Shown one piece after another: positions 36,555-45,500 of a DNA stretch of 64,000 nt. The stretch covers positions 498,001-562,000 of the forward strand of contig CAJNDS010002801.1 of assembly GCA_905221605.1 (NCBI GenBank), given 5' to 3'. Position 1 is the stretch's first letter. Every line of letters starts with the position of its first letter. The notes under the pieces are model-generated. The model worked only from the letters and a program-made list of their open reading frames with translations. It did not search any database and was not told where the DNA came from. The position numbers were made by a program, and so were the translations under genes. This stretch comes from Symbiodinium natans (lineage: Eukaryota; Sar; Dinophyceae; Suessiales; Symbiodiniaceae).

Positions 36555-37269
36555 CAGTGGTGTTGCACGATCGATGTATATGTATACATGTGTGTATGTA
36601 TAATTAATATAAACATATATACTATCTGCATATATATTATTATTATTATATATATATATAATAACATATATAATATTTATAATACATATATATATATATA
36701 TATATAGATACTTTTGTATATATATATATACACACTTAAATTGTATATATATATATATATATTATGAATGAAAAGATATGGATGTATACATATATATATA
36801 TACATGATTATATAGAATAATACAAATATATATGTCGTATATATATATATATATCTATATCTATATATATATATAAGAATTATATGCATGCATGTATTTA
36901 TATATATAATATAAATCGATATATATATATATATATATATCGGTATATATCGATCGATACTATATATAGTATGATCTATTATAAACTTAAGTATATATGC
37001 ATGTATATATATAGATCGATATACTAGTACGTATACATCTATATATATATATATACATAATATATTATTAATATACATAATGATTAATATACTGATCATG
37101 GACTTAATTAATTTATAAAATACGAATATATATATATATATATATCTATATATCCATATATATAGATCGAAATAAATAAATAAATATATATATATATATA
37201 TATTTATTTAGATTATAATTGATCGACTTTTAATAACCCATGCATAGTAATAACAGTCCTGGTGAGGCC
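36555..37269 (+). other. Candidate TA-rich intron flanked by GAGGCC direct repeats
   Basis: A 715-base stretch, almost all TA-type simple repeat, separates two parts of one reading frame. GAGGCC stands at both boundaries (36549-36554 and 37264-37269), so removing the stretch plus one copy restores the frame. The ends are not plain GT-AG; short direct repeats and odd sites are known for dinoflagellate introner-like introns. Confidence 0.5.
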
Positions 37270-38103
37270 TATCACAGCCAGGATTCTGACGGCAAGCACA
37301 AGCTCATTGCGCGCTACATGGACGAAGGTGGCATCAAGAACCTCGCCTGGGTCGCCTCGTACATCGAGAGCAGCGAGCAGCAGGAGCAGGAGCTCTGCGA
37401 AAACAAGAAAGGTTTCATGACCAGAGATGAGATCCTCGGGCTCAATGGCTTCGTGGTGAATGGAAATCTACCAGAAAAGCGAGCAGAGCCCGTGCTGCAG
37501 GCCCTTCTCAAGAAGTGCTGGGAAGCCAACGGCTTGGCTGATGCTGCAGCGAAGGATCCTTGTGAATTGATCCAGAAAGATGCTGATGTCCCTGAGCTTA
37601 CAATGTACTACTATGTGAAGACACAGCAACGGGACACAAATGCCACAGTGAAAAGCAGCAAGCTTGAACAGCATGCTTCCCTGAAGCAGTCTGGCCTTAA
37701 GGCAGTGCTGGACAAGGCCACGGGATCCTGCGATGTGAAGATCGAATTCCCCGAGAGGATTGATGGCAAGAACCAGGGCAGGGTCCTGAAGTCGGGCAAG
37801 GAGAAGATGGAAAAGGAAATTGGCCAGCTGAAGGATGCACTGTGCCTGGGCAAGACCCTCAACAAGCCCGAGATGGAGGGCCTCTTGAAGGAGGGGGAGA
37901 AGCATCAGATGCAGGCCCAGGAGTTCGTGGAGCAGAAAGCCCGGAAGCAGCTGTCTGTGCTGGCCAGCCTGGAGAAGAACCCCGATGCCACCGCTGAGCA
38001 GTGGCTAGAGCACACGGAGGATATGAAGGCCACCTGTGCCAAGGCTCAGGTTCACTGCGATGGGCTGAAGGCCTTTCGTGCTCGCCTGAATGTTTGCCTG
38101 TAG
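37270..38103 (+). CDS. Transposon accessory protein 3, exon 2
   Basis: 278 codons to TAG. It reads IARYMDEGGIKNLAWVASYI, then FMTRDEILGLNGF, a middle section of unclear fold, and a long C-terminal helical part (KEKMEKEIGQLKDAL and EGEKHQMQAQEFVEQKAR) likely to be coiled coil. Proteins of this general make-up are, as I recall, abundant in symbiotic dinoflagellates; that is memory, not a search. Confidence 0.6.
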   Translation, partial: YHSQDSDGKHKLIARYMDEGGIKNLAWVASYIESSEQQEQELCENKKGFMTRDEILGLNGFVVNGNLPEKRAEPVLQALLKKCWEANGLADAAAKDPCELIQKDADVPELTMYYYVKTQQRDTNATVKSSKLEQHASLKQSGLKAVLDKATGSCDVKIEFPERIDGKNQGRVLKSGKEKMEKEIGQLKDALCLGKTLNKPEMEGLLKEGEKHQMQAQEFVEQKARKQLSVLASLEKNPDATAEQWLEHTEDMKATCAKAQVHCDGLKAFRARLNVCL

Positions 38104-38355
38104 GTATAGATCTCCAAGCACCGTTTGTTTTGGGCCGGCTTCAGTTTTGACTCATGCAGCACGGGGCCCATGTAGATCGACCATAAGCGACAGCAAATTA
38201 AAAGGATCGAGGCCCTTGCAGCTGCATGTTACTGCATGCATGACATATCGCCGACTGCATGTTATATTGCCTGCCTGCCACTGCGATCCAGTACATGCAT
38301 TATAAATTGGACTGCTACTTTAAAATCCTTTTGCAGTCGAGATAGCTAGCAATGG

Positions 38356-40119
38356 ATGTTGTCCAAATCAGCCAGAGCTGCTTCCAAGAAGCGACGGGGA
38401 GAGAGGAACCTCAGGTCCAACATCTCAGATCTCTTCCTCAGTGGCTCGATATCAGCTGCCAGGGCTAGGGGCATCTTCCAGGATGCTGCAGATGCCCAGG
38501 CCAGGCATGTTAACGACCTGGTTGTCTCGGAGGACAAAAACATCCATCGCAACCTTCTCAGGAAGCTGGTACGAGGTTCTGCCTGGCCGAAACCCTATAT
38601 TGCAGACATAACAATGTACGACCCCCACACTCACAATGTCTGCAAAAAACCCATTGCAGTTTATCTCCCTCATGAGATCCACTGGTGCTTGCTGAGATGG
38701 AACGGAAGCCCCGAGGCCCGACAGCGATTGCTGGATTGGCAGAGTTTGAGGCGGGATGTTCGTGAGAGGGTTGCCTCCTCAGTGGAGGCCTTAACTCTCG
38801 ATCCAGAGGCTTTGGTGGCCTGGGGGCTTTGGTGTGACGGTGTTCCTGTCAGATATGACCGGAGTGAGAGTTTGGAGTGCTTCAGCCTCAACCCTTTGAT
38901 CAACGAGACATTTGTGCAAACCTTCAGACTGCCCCTGACATGCATCTACAAGAGTTTTTGCTGCAAGGATGGCAGGACTGTGGACGATTTGATGGCTATT
39001 TTTGCTCACAGTTTTCATTGCATGCGAGAAGGAATCTTTCCAGAGGTGGATTTCCAGGGGCAACCTTTTAAGTCATCGTGGCGCCGGAAGATGGCTGGGA
39101 GGCCTTTGCTGGCACAGGGGATCCTTGCAGAGGTCCGTGGGGACTGGGCGATGTACAAGCAGGTGTTTAAGCTCCCAAGCTGGAATGCTGCAGGAAGATG
39201 TTGTTTCAAATGCAAATGTTCGCTGCAGGAAATCCGGTCATGCTCGTCTTCAGCACCCTGGAGAGATCACCCTTGGTCCTTTTTGGAACTCCAAGAGCAC
39301 ATGCTGGACAAGTCTGGTGCAGTGAGTCCCATCATGGCTGCCCCAGGCATAAGTTTGGCCACCTTCGAGGTGGACTGGCTCCACTCGTGCGACTTGGGGG
39401 TCGCAGCCGATTTTCTGGGCAATTGCTGTTTTCTCGTTTCGAAACACATGCCAGGCTCCTCGGAGGAGCAGCGAGTGGCCAGCCTCTGGCGAGATATCAA
39501 GCAGTGGTACACCGAGAACCAGACGCCCAACCAGTTTAACACCATAACCAAGCTCATGATCCGAAAGGAAGCCAGGAAGAGCCCCAAACTTAGAGGCAAA
39601 GCTGCCGAGATCAGATACCTGATTCCCTGGTCTGTGGACATCACTGAGCGACTTTTTTCTGGTTATCCACCCTCCTCGGAGGAGGGCACCTGCCGGCTAG
39701 CAGCCAAGCAGATCCAGATCTGCTACTCCCAGTTATCGACCGAAAACTTCGACCCCAAGGTTTTGGCAGACAGTTGCAAGAGTTTTTTGCTATTGTACAC
39801 TGCACTGGAAGACCTTTGTTTACTTGAGCATCGCTGGAGATACAAACCCAAATTTCATTTGTGGCAACACATGTGTGAAAGCACCCAGTCTGCTCCGAGT
39901 CTGTATTGGACGTATGATGATGAGGACTGGGGCGGGAGCCTGGGGAGGATGTCTGTGCGAAGAGGAGGCAAGCATGTGGCTTTGGGCTTGTCGAAGACAG
40001 TGCTCACAAAGTTTGCTGCACAGAACAAGGTACCTTCGCTGGCAGACCTGGCCTTGCGAGAAAAATCAACAGCACCCTTTTGCGAGCATTTTGCATGTTG
40101 CTTGTGCAAGGGTGCATGA
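38356..40119 (+). CDS. Probable DDE-type transposase (587 codons)
   Basis: The ATG at 38356 begins a basic N-terminus (SKKRRGERN). Candidate catalytic acids are in GLWCDGVPVRYD, EVDWLHSCDLGVAADFLGN and YDDEDWGGSLGRM. A segment RGDWAMYKQVFKLPSWN followed by CCFKCKC resembles the GDWPA-GF...C..C insertion of Tnp2-type (CACTA-like) transposases. It is the largest gene within the terminal inverted repeats and lies in the place expected for the transposase. Two hairpin-motif copies (39455-39469 and 39671-39685) are read as SSEE inside the protein. No frameshift is seen. A GTAC or TA target duplication does not fit classical CACTA (3 bp), so the superfamily remains open. Confidence 0.55.
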   Translation: MLSKSARAASKKRRGERNLRSNISDLFLSGSISAARARGIFQDAADAQARHVNDLVVSEDKNIHRNLLRKLVRGSAWPKPYIADITMYDPHTHNVCKKPIAVYLPHEIHWCLLRWNGSPEARQRLLDWQSLRRDVRERVASSVEALTLDPEALVAWGLWCDGVPVRYDRSESLECFSLNPLINETFVQTFRLPLTCIYKSFCCKDGRTVDDLMAIFAHSFHCMREGIFPEVDFQGQPFKSSWRRKMAGRPLLAQGILAEVRGDWAMYKQVFKLPSWNAAGRCCFKCKCSLQEIRSCSSSAPWRDHPWSFLELQEHMLDKSGAVSPIMAAPGISLATFEVDWLHSCDLGVAADFLGNCCFLVSKHMPGSSEEQRVASLWRDIKQWYTENQTPNQFNTITKLMIRKEARKSPKLRGKAAEIRYLIPWSVDITERLFSGYPPSSEEGTCRLAAKQIQICYSQLSTENFDPKVLADSCKSFLLLYTALEDLCLLEHRWRYKPKFHLWQHMCESTQSAPSLYWTYDDEDWGGSLGRMSVRRGGKHVALGLSKTVLTKFAAQNKVPSLADLALREKSTAPFCEHFACCLCKGA

Positions 40120-40237
40120 GCAAAATAAATAACTATATATATATATACGATCTTTGTGCATGGTCGAGCATTGTGGCTTGCGTTTTTTTTTGCTGAGTCC
40201 GGCCCCCTCTCCCTCGATCACCTGACTCAGCACCATC

Positions 40238-40423
40238 ATGGACGAGTCCCCTTCAAAGAAGCGACGAGTTGGCTCCCGTGATGAAGTTCGATCCACCGCC
40301 GGGGGTGGCGAGACTGAAAATGCAGAGCAAGGTGCCCAGCTAAGCCACTTTCGGTGGGCCTGGTGCTGGGTGAATTCTCATGGAACCTGGTGGTGGCAGT
40401 GGTTCAAAAGGAGGAGTGACTAG
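40238..40423 (+). CDS. Small transposon ORF, MDESPSKKRR start
   Basis: 61 codons with a nuclear-localisation-like start and a Trp-rich end (FRWAWCWVNSHGTWWWQWF). Its N-terminus resembles that of the next ORF (MDRSPEKKK), so both may be first exons of one family. Unrecognised. Confidence 0.35.
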   Translation: MDESPSKKRRVGSRDEVRSTAGGGETENAEQGAQLSHFRWAWCWVNSHGTWWWQWFKRRSD

Positions 40424-40685
40424 TCGCATGAGCCCGCGAGCCGTGCCCTAGGATCGACAGTTAATTCGGTCATCTTTCTGCCCTGGGCAGACGACTTCTC
40501 GGATAATTGCTTGCATGCAGCCAGAGGACAAAAAAAACCACTGCACCTGCAAGATTCAGCATGATCCATGGGGCTGCAGCAGCATTTGCGATCGAGCTTA
40601 TAATTTCTTCTCATGTGTTAAGTGCCTGACAGAGTTTTGGCTCGAATCATAGAATATTTATTTTTGTTTTAGATCACCTCATACC

Positions 40686-40916
40686 ATGGATCGGAGCCCC
40701 GAAAAGAAGAAGGAGATGGAAAAGTTGATCTTGGAGCTCTCGAAGCTGTGGGGCGAAAGATTCGAGGTTACACGTGCCCGAGTCGAGTTGCTCGAGGGAG
40801 GAAGCATGTGCCTTCATTGTGTTTGCTTCCACATCAAGGGCTTTCTGAGCGAGAACGATTTCAGAGCCTACGATTTGGTTTGGCCAGAAAGGTTCTGGTG
40901 CAAATGCATTGGGTAA
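40686..40916 (+). CDS. Small transposon ORF, MDRSPEKKKE start
   Basis: 76 codons: MDRSPEKKKEMEKLILELSK forms a charged helix, followed by LWGERFEVTRARVELLEGG and CLHCVCFHIKG. It is probably a first exon or a decayed gene. Unrecognised. Confidence 0.35.
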   Translation: MDRSPEKKKEMEKLILELSKLWGERFEVTRARVELLEGGSMCLHCVCFHIKGFLSENDFRAYDLVWPERFWCKCIG

Positions 40917-41059
40917 GGCTGGCAGAAGTCCAGCTCTATAGAGATCGATACATGGCCCCTTCGAAGGAAAAGGGCCCAGCATCAGGTAAGATTCGCAGGG
41001 TGCATGTGCTGTGTGCAAGTTGTGTTGTGTGCAAATTTAAGTGTGCTAGGTGTGTTGTG

Positions 41060-41430
41060 TGTGCATGAAGTGCACGTGTTGTGTGTTAAGTGTGTTAAGT
41101 GTGATATGTGTGTTAAGTGCATGCGCGTGTTGTGTGTTTCAGTGCATGCATGTGTTGTGTGCTAGGTGCTGTGTGTTGTGTGTTGTGTGTTGTGTGTTAA
41201 CTGTGTGTTGTGTGTTGTGTGTTGTGTCTTGTGCACGTGTTGTGTGTTGTGTGTGTTGTGTGTGTTGTGTGTGTTGTGTGTGTTGTGTGTTGTGTGTTGT
41301 GTGTTGTGTGTTGTGTGTTGTGTGTTGTGTGTTGTGTGTTGTGTGTTGTGTGTTGTGCATGTGTTGTGTGTTGTGTGTTGTGAGTTGTGTGTTGTGGTGT
41401 TGTGTGTTGTGGTGTGTGTGTGTGTATATG
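41060..41430 (+). repeat. TGTGT/TG minisatellite (TGTGTTG type)
   Basis: Long runs of a 7-base TGTGTTG-type unit with 8-base variants, preceded by looser TGTTAAGTG copies from 41060. Reading frames through it are repeat artefacts. Confidence 0.95.
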
Positions 41431-41552
41431 CGCACATATGGGGGTGGGGCCCCAAATTTAATCCATAATTTCGGACATGGTTTTTGGAAATTCTTTTTTA
41501 AATTTTTTTCTAATTAAGCAAGAATTTTCCTTAAAATTCATCGTTAAATTAA

Positions 41553-41575
41553 TTAAGCAAGAATGGAAGCTCTGG
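41553..41575 (-). repeat. Transposon terminal inverted repeat, right
   Basis: Perfect inverted match to 30718-30740. A further TAAGCAAGAA sits at 41514-41523, mirroring the sub-repeat on the left side. Confidence 0.9.
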
Positions 41576-42273
41576 GTACCCTCTCCGAGGTACTGGTCCA
41601 GGTCGAAACCTCGGAGTTGGCCCGAAAGGCCCTCGAGATCTTTCGTCCTCGCCGCAAGGAGCGCATCCCGATCTTTGGGATTGCGGCTAAAACTGTCACC
41701 CAGCGTCGCTGAGCGACCGCTAAGGCTCCTTATTTCGGACCCATCCATAAGGATTTCCGCCACCCACCGGACGAGTTTCGGATCCATTCCGATGTCCGAC
41801 GTTTGCGCTCGGGTAAGGTTGGCATGATCTGTCCAACACAGAGTCCGAATAGAGCCAAACATGCGGCGTGTCGCCCGCTTTACCTCGAGCTGGGCAAACG
41901 CCTCCTGTATCAAGGGCGGCCAGTTTTGCTGCGCGGGGGTCAAGCTCTTTGAGTGCGTCATAAGCACTTTGAGCTGACTCAAGTCACGCGTCGTCTGCAC
42001 GACGCTGCCCCCTACCGCGATGCCCGACGCATCCGCGATCTGCTCAAGGGGACACGACCCATCCGCAGCAGAGGCCTCATCGAAGGTAGCCAAATTGATG
42101 CGGTTCTGCATCATGCGCTTAATCGCTTTAAAGGCTTTGCAACCCTCGGTGGCGGCTGAGCCCAGCCCGCCTTCAGGAAAGACGGCGCCTGGCTTCTGCC
42201 ACTGCCCTAAAATCTTGGCTGCGTGCCCATACTCAACAGGCAGGTAGCCGCGCAACCAATTTGCGCAACCCAA
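41576..42273 (-). CDS. Ty3-type RNase H domain
   Basis: It continues the RT thumb after a frameshift at a T/G run near 42265. It starts with the RT connection (GCANWLRGYLPVEYG) and continues through RNase H: TFDEASAADGSCPLEQIADA, then LMTHSKSLTPAQQNW, IRTLCWTDHANLTRA, and GSEIRSLSGRSATLGDSFSR. These cover the usual DxS, TH.S..L and TDH motifs. RNase H degrades template RNA during cDNA synthesis. The frame runs through GTAC into the inserted transposon and stops at 41458; those last codons are not native. Confidence 0.8.
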
Positions 42274-42593
42274 AAATGCTGAATGTGAAGCTTCTCCCAG
42301 AGCGGGGGAAAGTCAATCACCGCCTGACAACGCTCTTCGGCAGGCGAACTCCCGTCCCGCCCAATGTTGTGTCCTAGGAGCTTACCTTTGGAGACACAAA
42401 CTTCGGCCTTACTGATCCCAAACGAGAACCCAAACAAGATTGACTTATCTAGGAAACCCTCTAAGGAAACGAGGTGGTCGAGGAGGTGCGGGCACGCCTT
42501 AGGGTGCCGGGCGCGCATATCTGCCGCGAGCTGCTCATAATAATAGTCCGTTGGAGGCTCCTCGATCATCTTATCGATGTCCCAGCTCTCCAC
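42207..42593 (-). CDS. RT thumb region without its palm
   Basis: It overlaps the end of the gag-protease ORF in another frame and is open upstream of the first Met. HLLDHLVSLEGFL, then FGISKAEVCVSKGKLLGHNI and DGSSPAEERCQAVIDFPPL are the thumb and LGH block that normally follow the YVDD motif by about 15-40 residues. No YVDD or other palm block precedes them here. The palm lies at 25.3-26.4 kb, after integrase. Confidence 0.75.
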   Translation of the reverse strand: MESWDIDKMIEEPPTDYYYEQLAADMRARHPKACPHLLDHLVSLEGFLDKSILFGFSFGISKAEVCVSKGKLLGHNIGRDGSSPAEERCQAVIDFPPLWEKLHIQHFWVAQIGCAATCLLSMGTQPRF

Positions 42594-45500
42594 GATATGA
42601 TAGCTCGGGCAGCGCGCCGTGTCGACCGCGTCTGCTGGGCGCGCAGCATCACTTGCGCCTCTTTCAGCCGTGGCCGATCCCTCACGCCAGCCAGCCCAGC
42701 GTCCCAGCGTGGCCCCTTGCGCGTCCTAAAGACCGCGAGGCGTTCGGTGACGGGAACCTCATCGCTGCACGCAACGCTTTCCGCCACACGCAAATCCCTC
42801 GTGTCCCAAAAACGCCACGCCTCGCCTGCGCGCTGAAGCAAGCACGTTTCGTAAGGCGCCTTCTCGACCGCCGCGGTCCTAAGGTCCTTCTGCGCAGGGC
42901 GCCTACCCCACACAGACGCGTAACCACCTGGCGCCTCCCGCCAGCTGTCGACGCTTGGAAGGTGGTCCAAGCAAGTAAGCACTCCAGGCTCCTCAACAGG
43001 GCGCCCAACCGGGCCGCTCCCGCCCCACACCGAAGCGAGAACAGTCACCGCAGCAAGGACCGATAGCACACCGATCCTGGCGCCGGTACGCAGCCGCCCA
43101 AAGGACCGCGCACACGAGGAACAACCTTGGAAGCTTCTTGCCGCGGCCCTGGACGCGGACCCGCAAGCAAAGCACGGGTCATGGTCAACCGAAGCAACGG
43201 CGACCCCACAATCCGCACATGCCTGCGGAGACGGCTCTGACTCGAACACCGTCTCAATCGCGCCACAACCACAAGCCGCAGTGCTGACGAGGCCGGAACG
43301 CACTTCCGCAACAACCTCGCCTGGCTGGAGAGAGTGATCACACTCTTGGGCTGCAAGCAAAACAAACCCTTTACCCTCTCCTGTGGGCCAGAGACCTGGC
43401 ACAGCCTCAACCCCACACTCAACCGGAAGCACAACCTCGGACAGGGATCCCTCTGCGGAGACTCCTGACTCCCGCACGACTGGCACCAGCACCCCATCAC
43501 CTGGCGAGAGCTCGAGCGGCTCTTCCCCGTCATAGCGGAGGAGCCCACGACTTCCGCCCCCAGGCTCGGTGCATGACGCGTCGTCCAGGCTTGACAACCG
43601 CGCTTCAAAGGCATAGGCCCTGTCCTTCCGAGTCCTACTGTGATCCTCACATCTGGGCATCCTGATTCCCAGCGTGTCGAGGACATGAAAGTCGGGACCC
43701 GGCCTGAGTCCCAAGCCCATCCTTCCGGCGCAGTCCAGCGCTCTGCCGCCAAGGATAAGTCCGTGCCAATCGGACGTGCCCCTGGCTGCGATTTTACATC
43801 GCACAAAAATCTCGGTGTTGGGGCGACAATCGTCCGCCGTCTTGCCTTCCAGCAGCGTGACGCGCAAGACTGCTGCCCCTTTCAAAGGAACTGGGGCCCC
43901 CGATGCGATTCCATGCACATATTCGGGGTGGACCCACTTCTCAAGTCTCACGACCGGAAAGCCAGGATCCTCAGTGCCGATCCCAAGCTCTGCAGCCCGG
44001 TTCATCATGCCTACCACGAGTTCCTCAGTCACGTGGTTTGCGCCGGCGCAACCGTCAAGCATGCACTCGACTTTGCGGTCGAGGACCTGGACCACCGTTC
44101 TGTACTGGTAGCCTCCTGGCTCGTTGTCCGCCAGGTTCCACCAGTCCTTCGGCAGATCGTCCAAGGTGGCGAACTTGTCCCGCCCGCCCTTGCTTAACGG
44201 AAGCGCGTGCTGCTGCACCGCGGCGTGTCCTGCGGCTCCTGAGACGCCTGCCTGGACGCCTGAGCTGCCTATCTGGACACTGAACGCGGCGAAGGGGTTA
44301 GACATGGAAGCACCGGAGGGCGGGGCCCAGTTGGCAGGCAAGGCCGGCGTCCCTCCTGAGGTCGTCAGGTTGTGGACCATGTCGCAGCTGGCTCCTTTCT
44401 TGCACGACCCATTCTTGGAGAAAAAGGGGCAAACAGTGCCTGGTGGCTTTGCCGCGCCTTTGGCCGCAGCCTTAGGCTTTGCGTTGGCTTTTGCTTTGCC
44501 ACCTCCCTTCCCTTTGCCTTTACCTTTCGCAGTGGCAAAGGTTTGGTCACCCTTCTTGGCCGCGAGAGCTTTTCTGCGAAGCTCCTTGTCGTGGCTGTAC
44601 GGGCAGGCATCCCCTTTCGGGCAATTCCCATGATCGCGAAAGTGGAAGCAGATCTTCTTGTCCGCTCCTTTGCCAGCTCCCTTCGACGTAGCAGCATACG
44701 TCTGGTCCGCGCCAGCTTTGGCCGCGGCAGCTGCTCCTTTCGCAGCAGCCTTCGCAGCGGCCTTGAGACTCTTAATCTCCTTCTGAGCCTCAGCCAGCGC
44801 GACCGCCGGGTCCGCGCTCTGCGAACCGGTGGCAGTGTACACAGAGTGGGAAACAGCCCTGTGCGCTGCTTCTCTCTGCTCGTACTCCAGAACGACTTTG
44901 TGGCTCTCCTCCCAAGTCTGCGGTCCTCGCAACCCGCCATCCTTGGGGTCGCCAGGCCACAACCTTTTGTCGTTCCGGATCTCCTTTTGGAGATAAGGGG
45001 GCATCTTGCGGAGGTATGAGAGATACAACTCTCGAGGGGTCTTCCCGAGACCTACTGCCTCAAGGTCCGCGATCGAGGCCTCAAACAAAGGCTCGAATTG
45101 GTGGCCTGTGAGCTTACCCTTAGCGAGAGAGGCGTGCTCACCATCCACGCGGACTTCTCTTTCCTCCCGCGATTCCCCGAACATCAAGTGTTTGTTCTTG
45201 ATGCGGTCATACACCGCCTGTGGATCTGAGAGAACCTCTCCCGATTTCCACGCTGCGCGGTACGCGTTCGTGTACGTCTTCATGCGCGAGCCGCGGCAGC
45301 GCCCGCGTAGCGCTAACAGCTTTTCGCGCGCACTCATACCGCGACAGTTGTTGGCCAGCGCGCAGACGTCCTCGAACTCCTCGTAGAACAGGACAACGTC
45401 TCGCGCGTCCGACTTGTCGTCGGTCAGCGTCGGCCACGTGAGGTCAGTTTTGACCGTAGTTATGGAGCTTTGCCCGCCCCTCTGCGCTAACGCTTCTTTC

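Larger units (their letters stand above)
30718..41575 (+). mobile_element. 10.86-kb DNA transposon nested in the retroelement pol gene
   Basis: Bases 30718-30740 and 41553-41575 are a perfect 23-base inverted repeat starting CCAGAGCTTCCATTCTTG. GTAC flanks both ends (30714-30717 and 41576-41579). Removing the insert and one GTAC joins RNase H to integrase in frame, which fits a clean insertion into one pol ORF. An equal reading is a TA duplication with 24-base repeats starting CCC. Genes inside run on the + strand, opposite to the host element. Composition shifts to AT-rich at the ends and in introns. Confidence 0.85.

Noticed and set aside
35242-37099. Tyr/Ile-rich ORFs of 60-140 codons
   Set aside because: They come from TA-type simple repeats in intron-like DNA.
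41050-41517. Cys/Val-rich and Thr/His-rich ORFs on both strands
   Set aside because: They are translations of a TGTGTTG repeat.
42682-43806. Minus-strand ORFs of 108 and 253 codons
   Set aside because: They overlap the gag-protease ORF in other frames and have no domain; that ORF explains the region.
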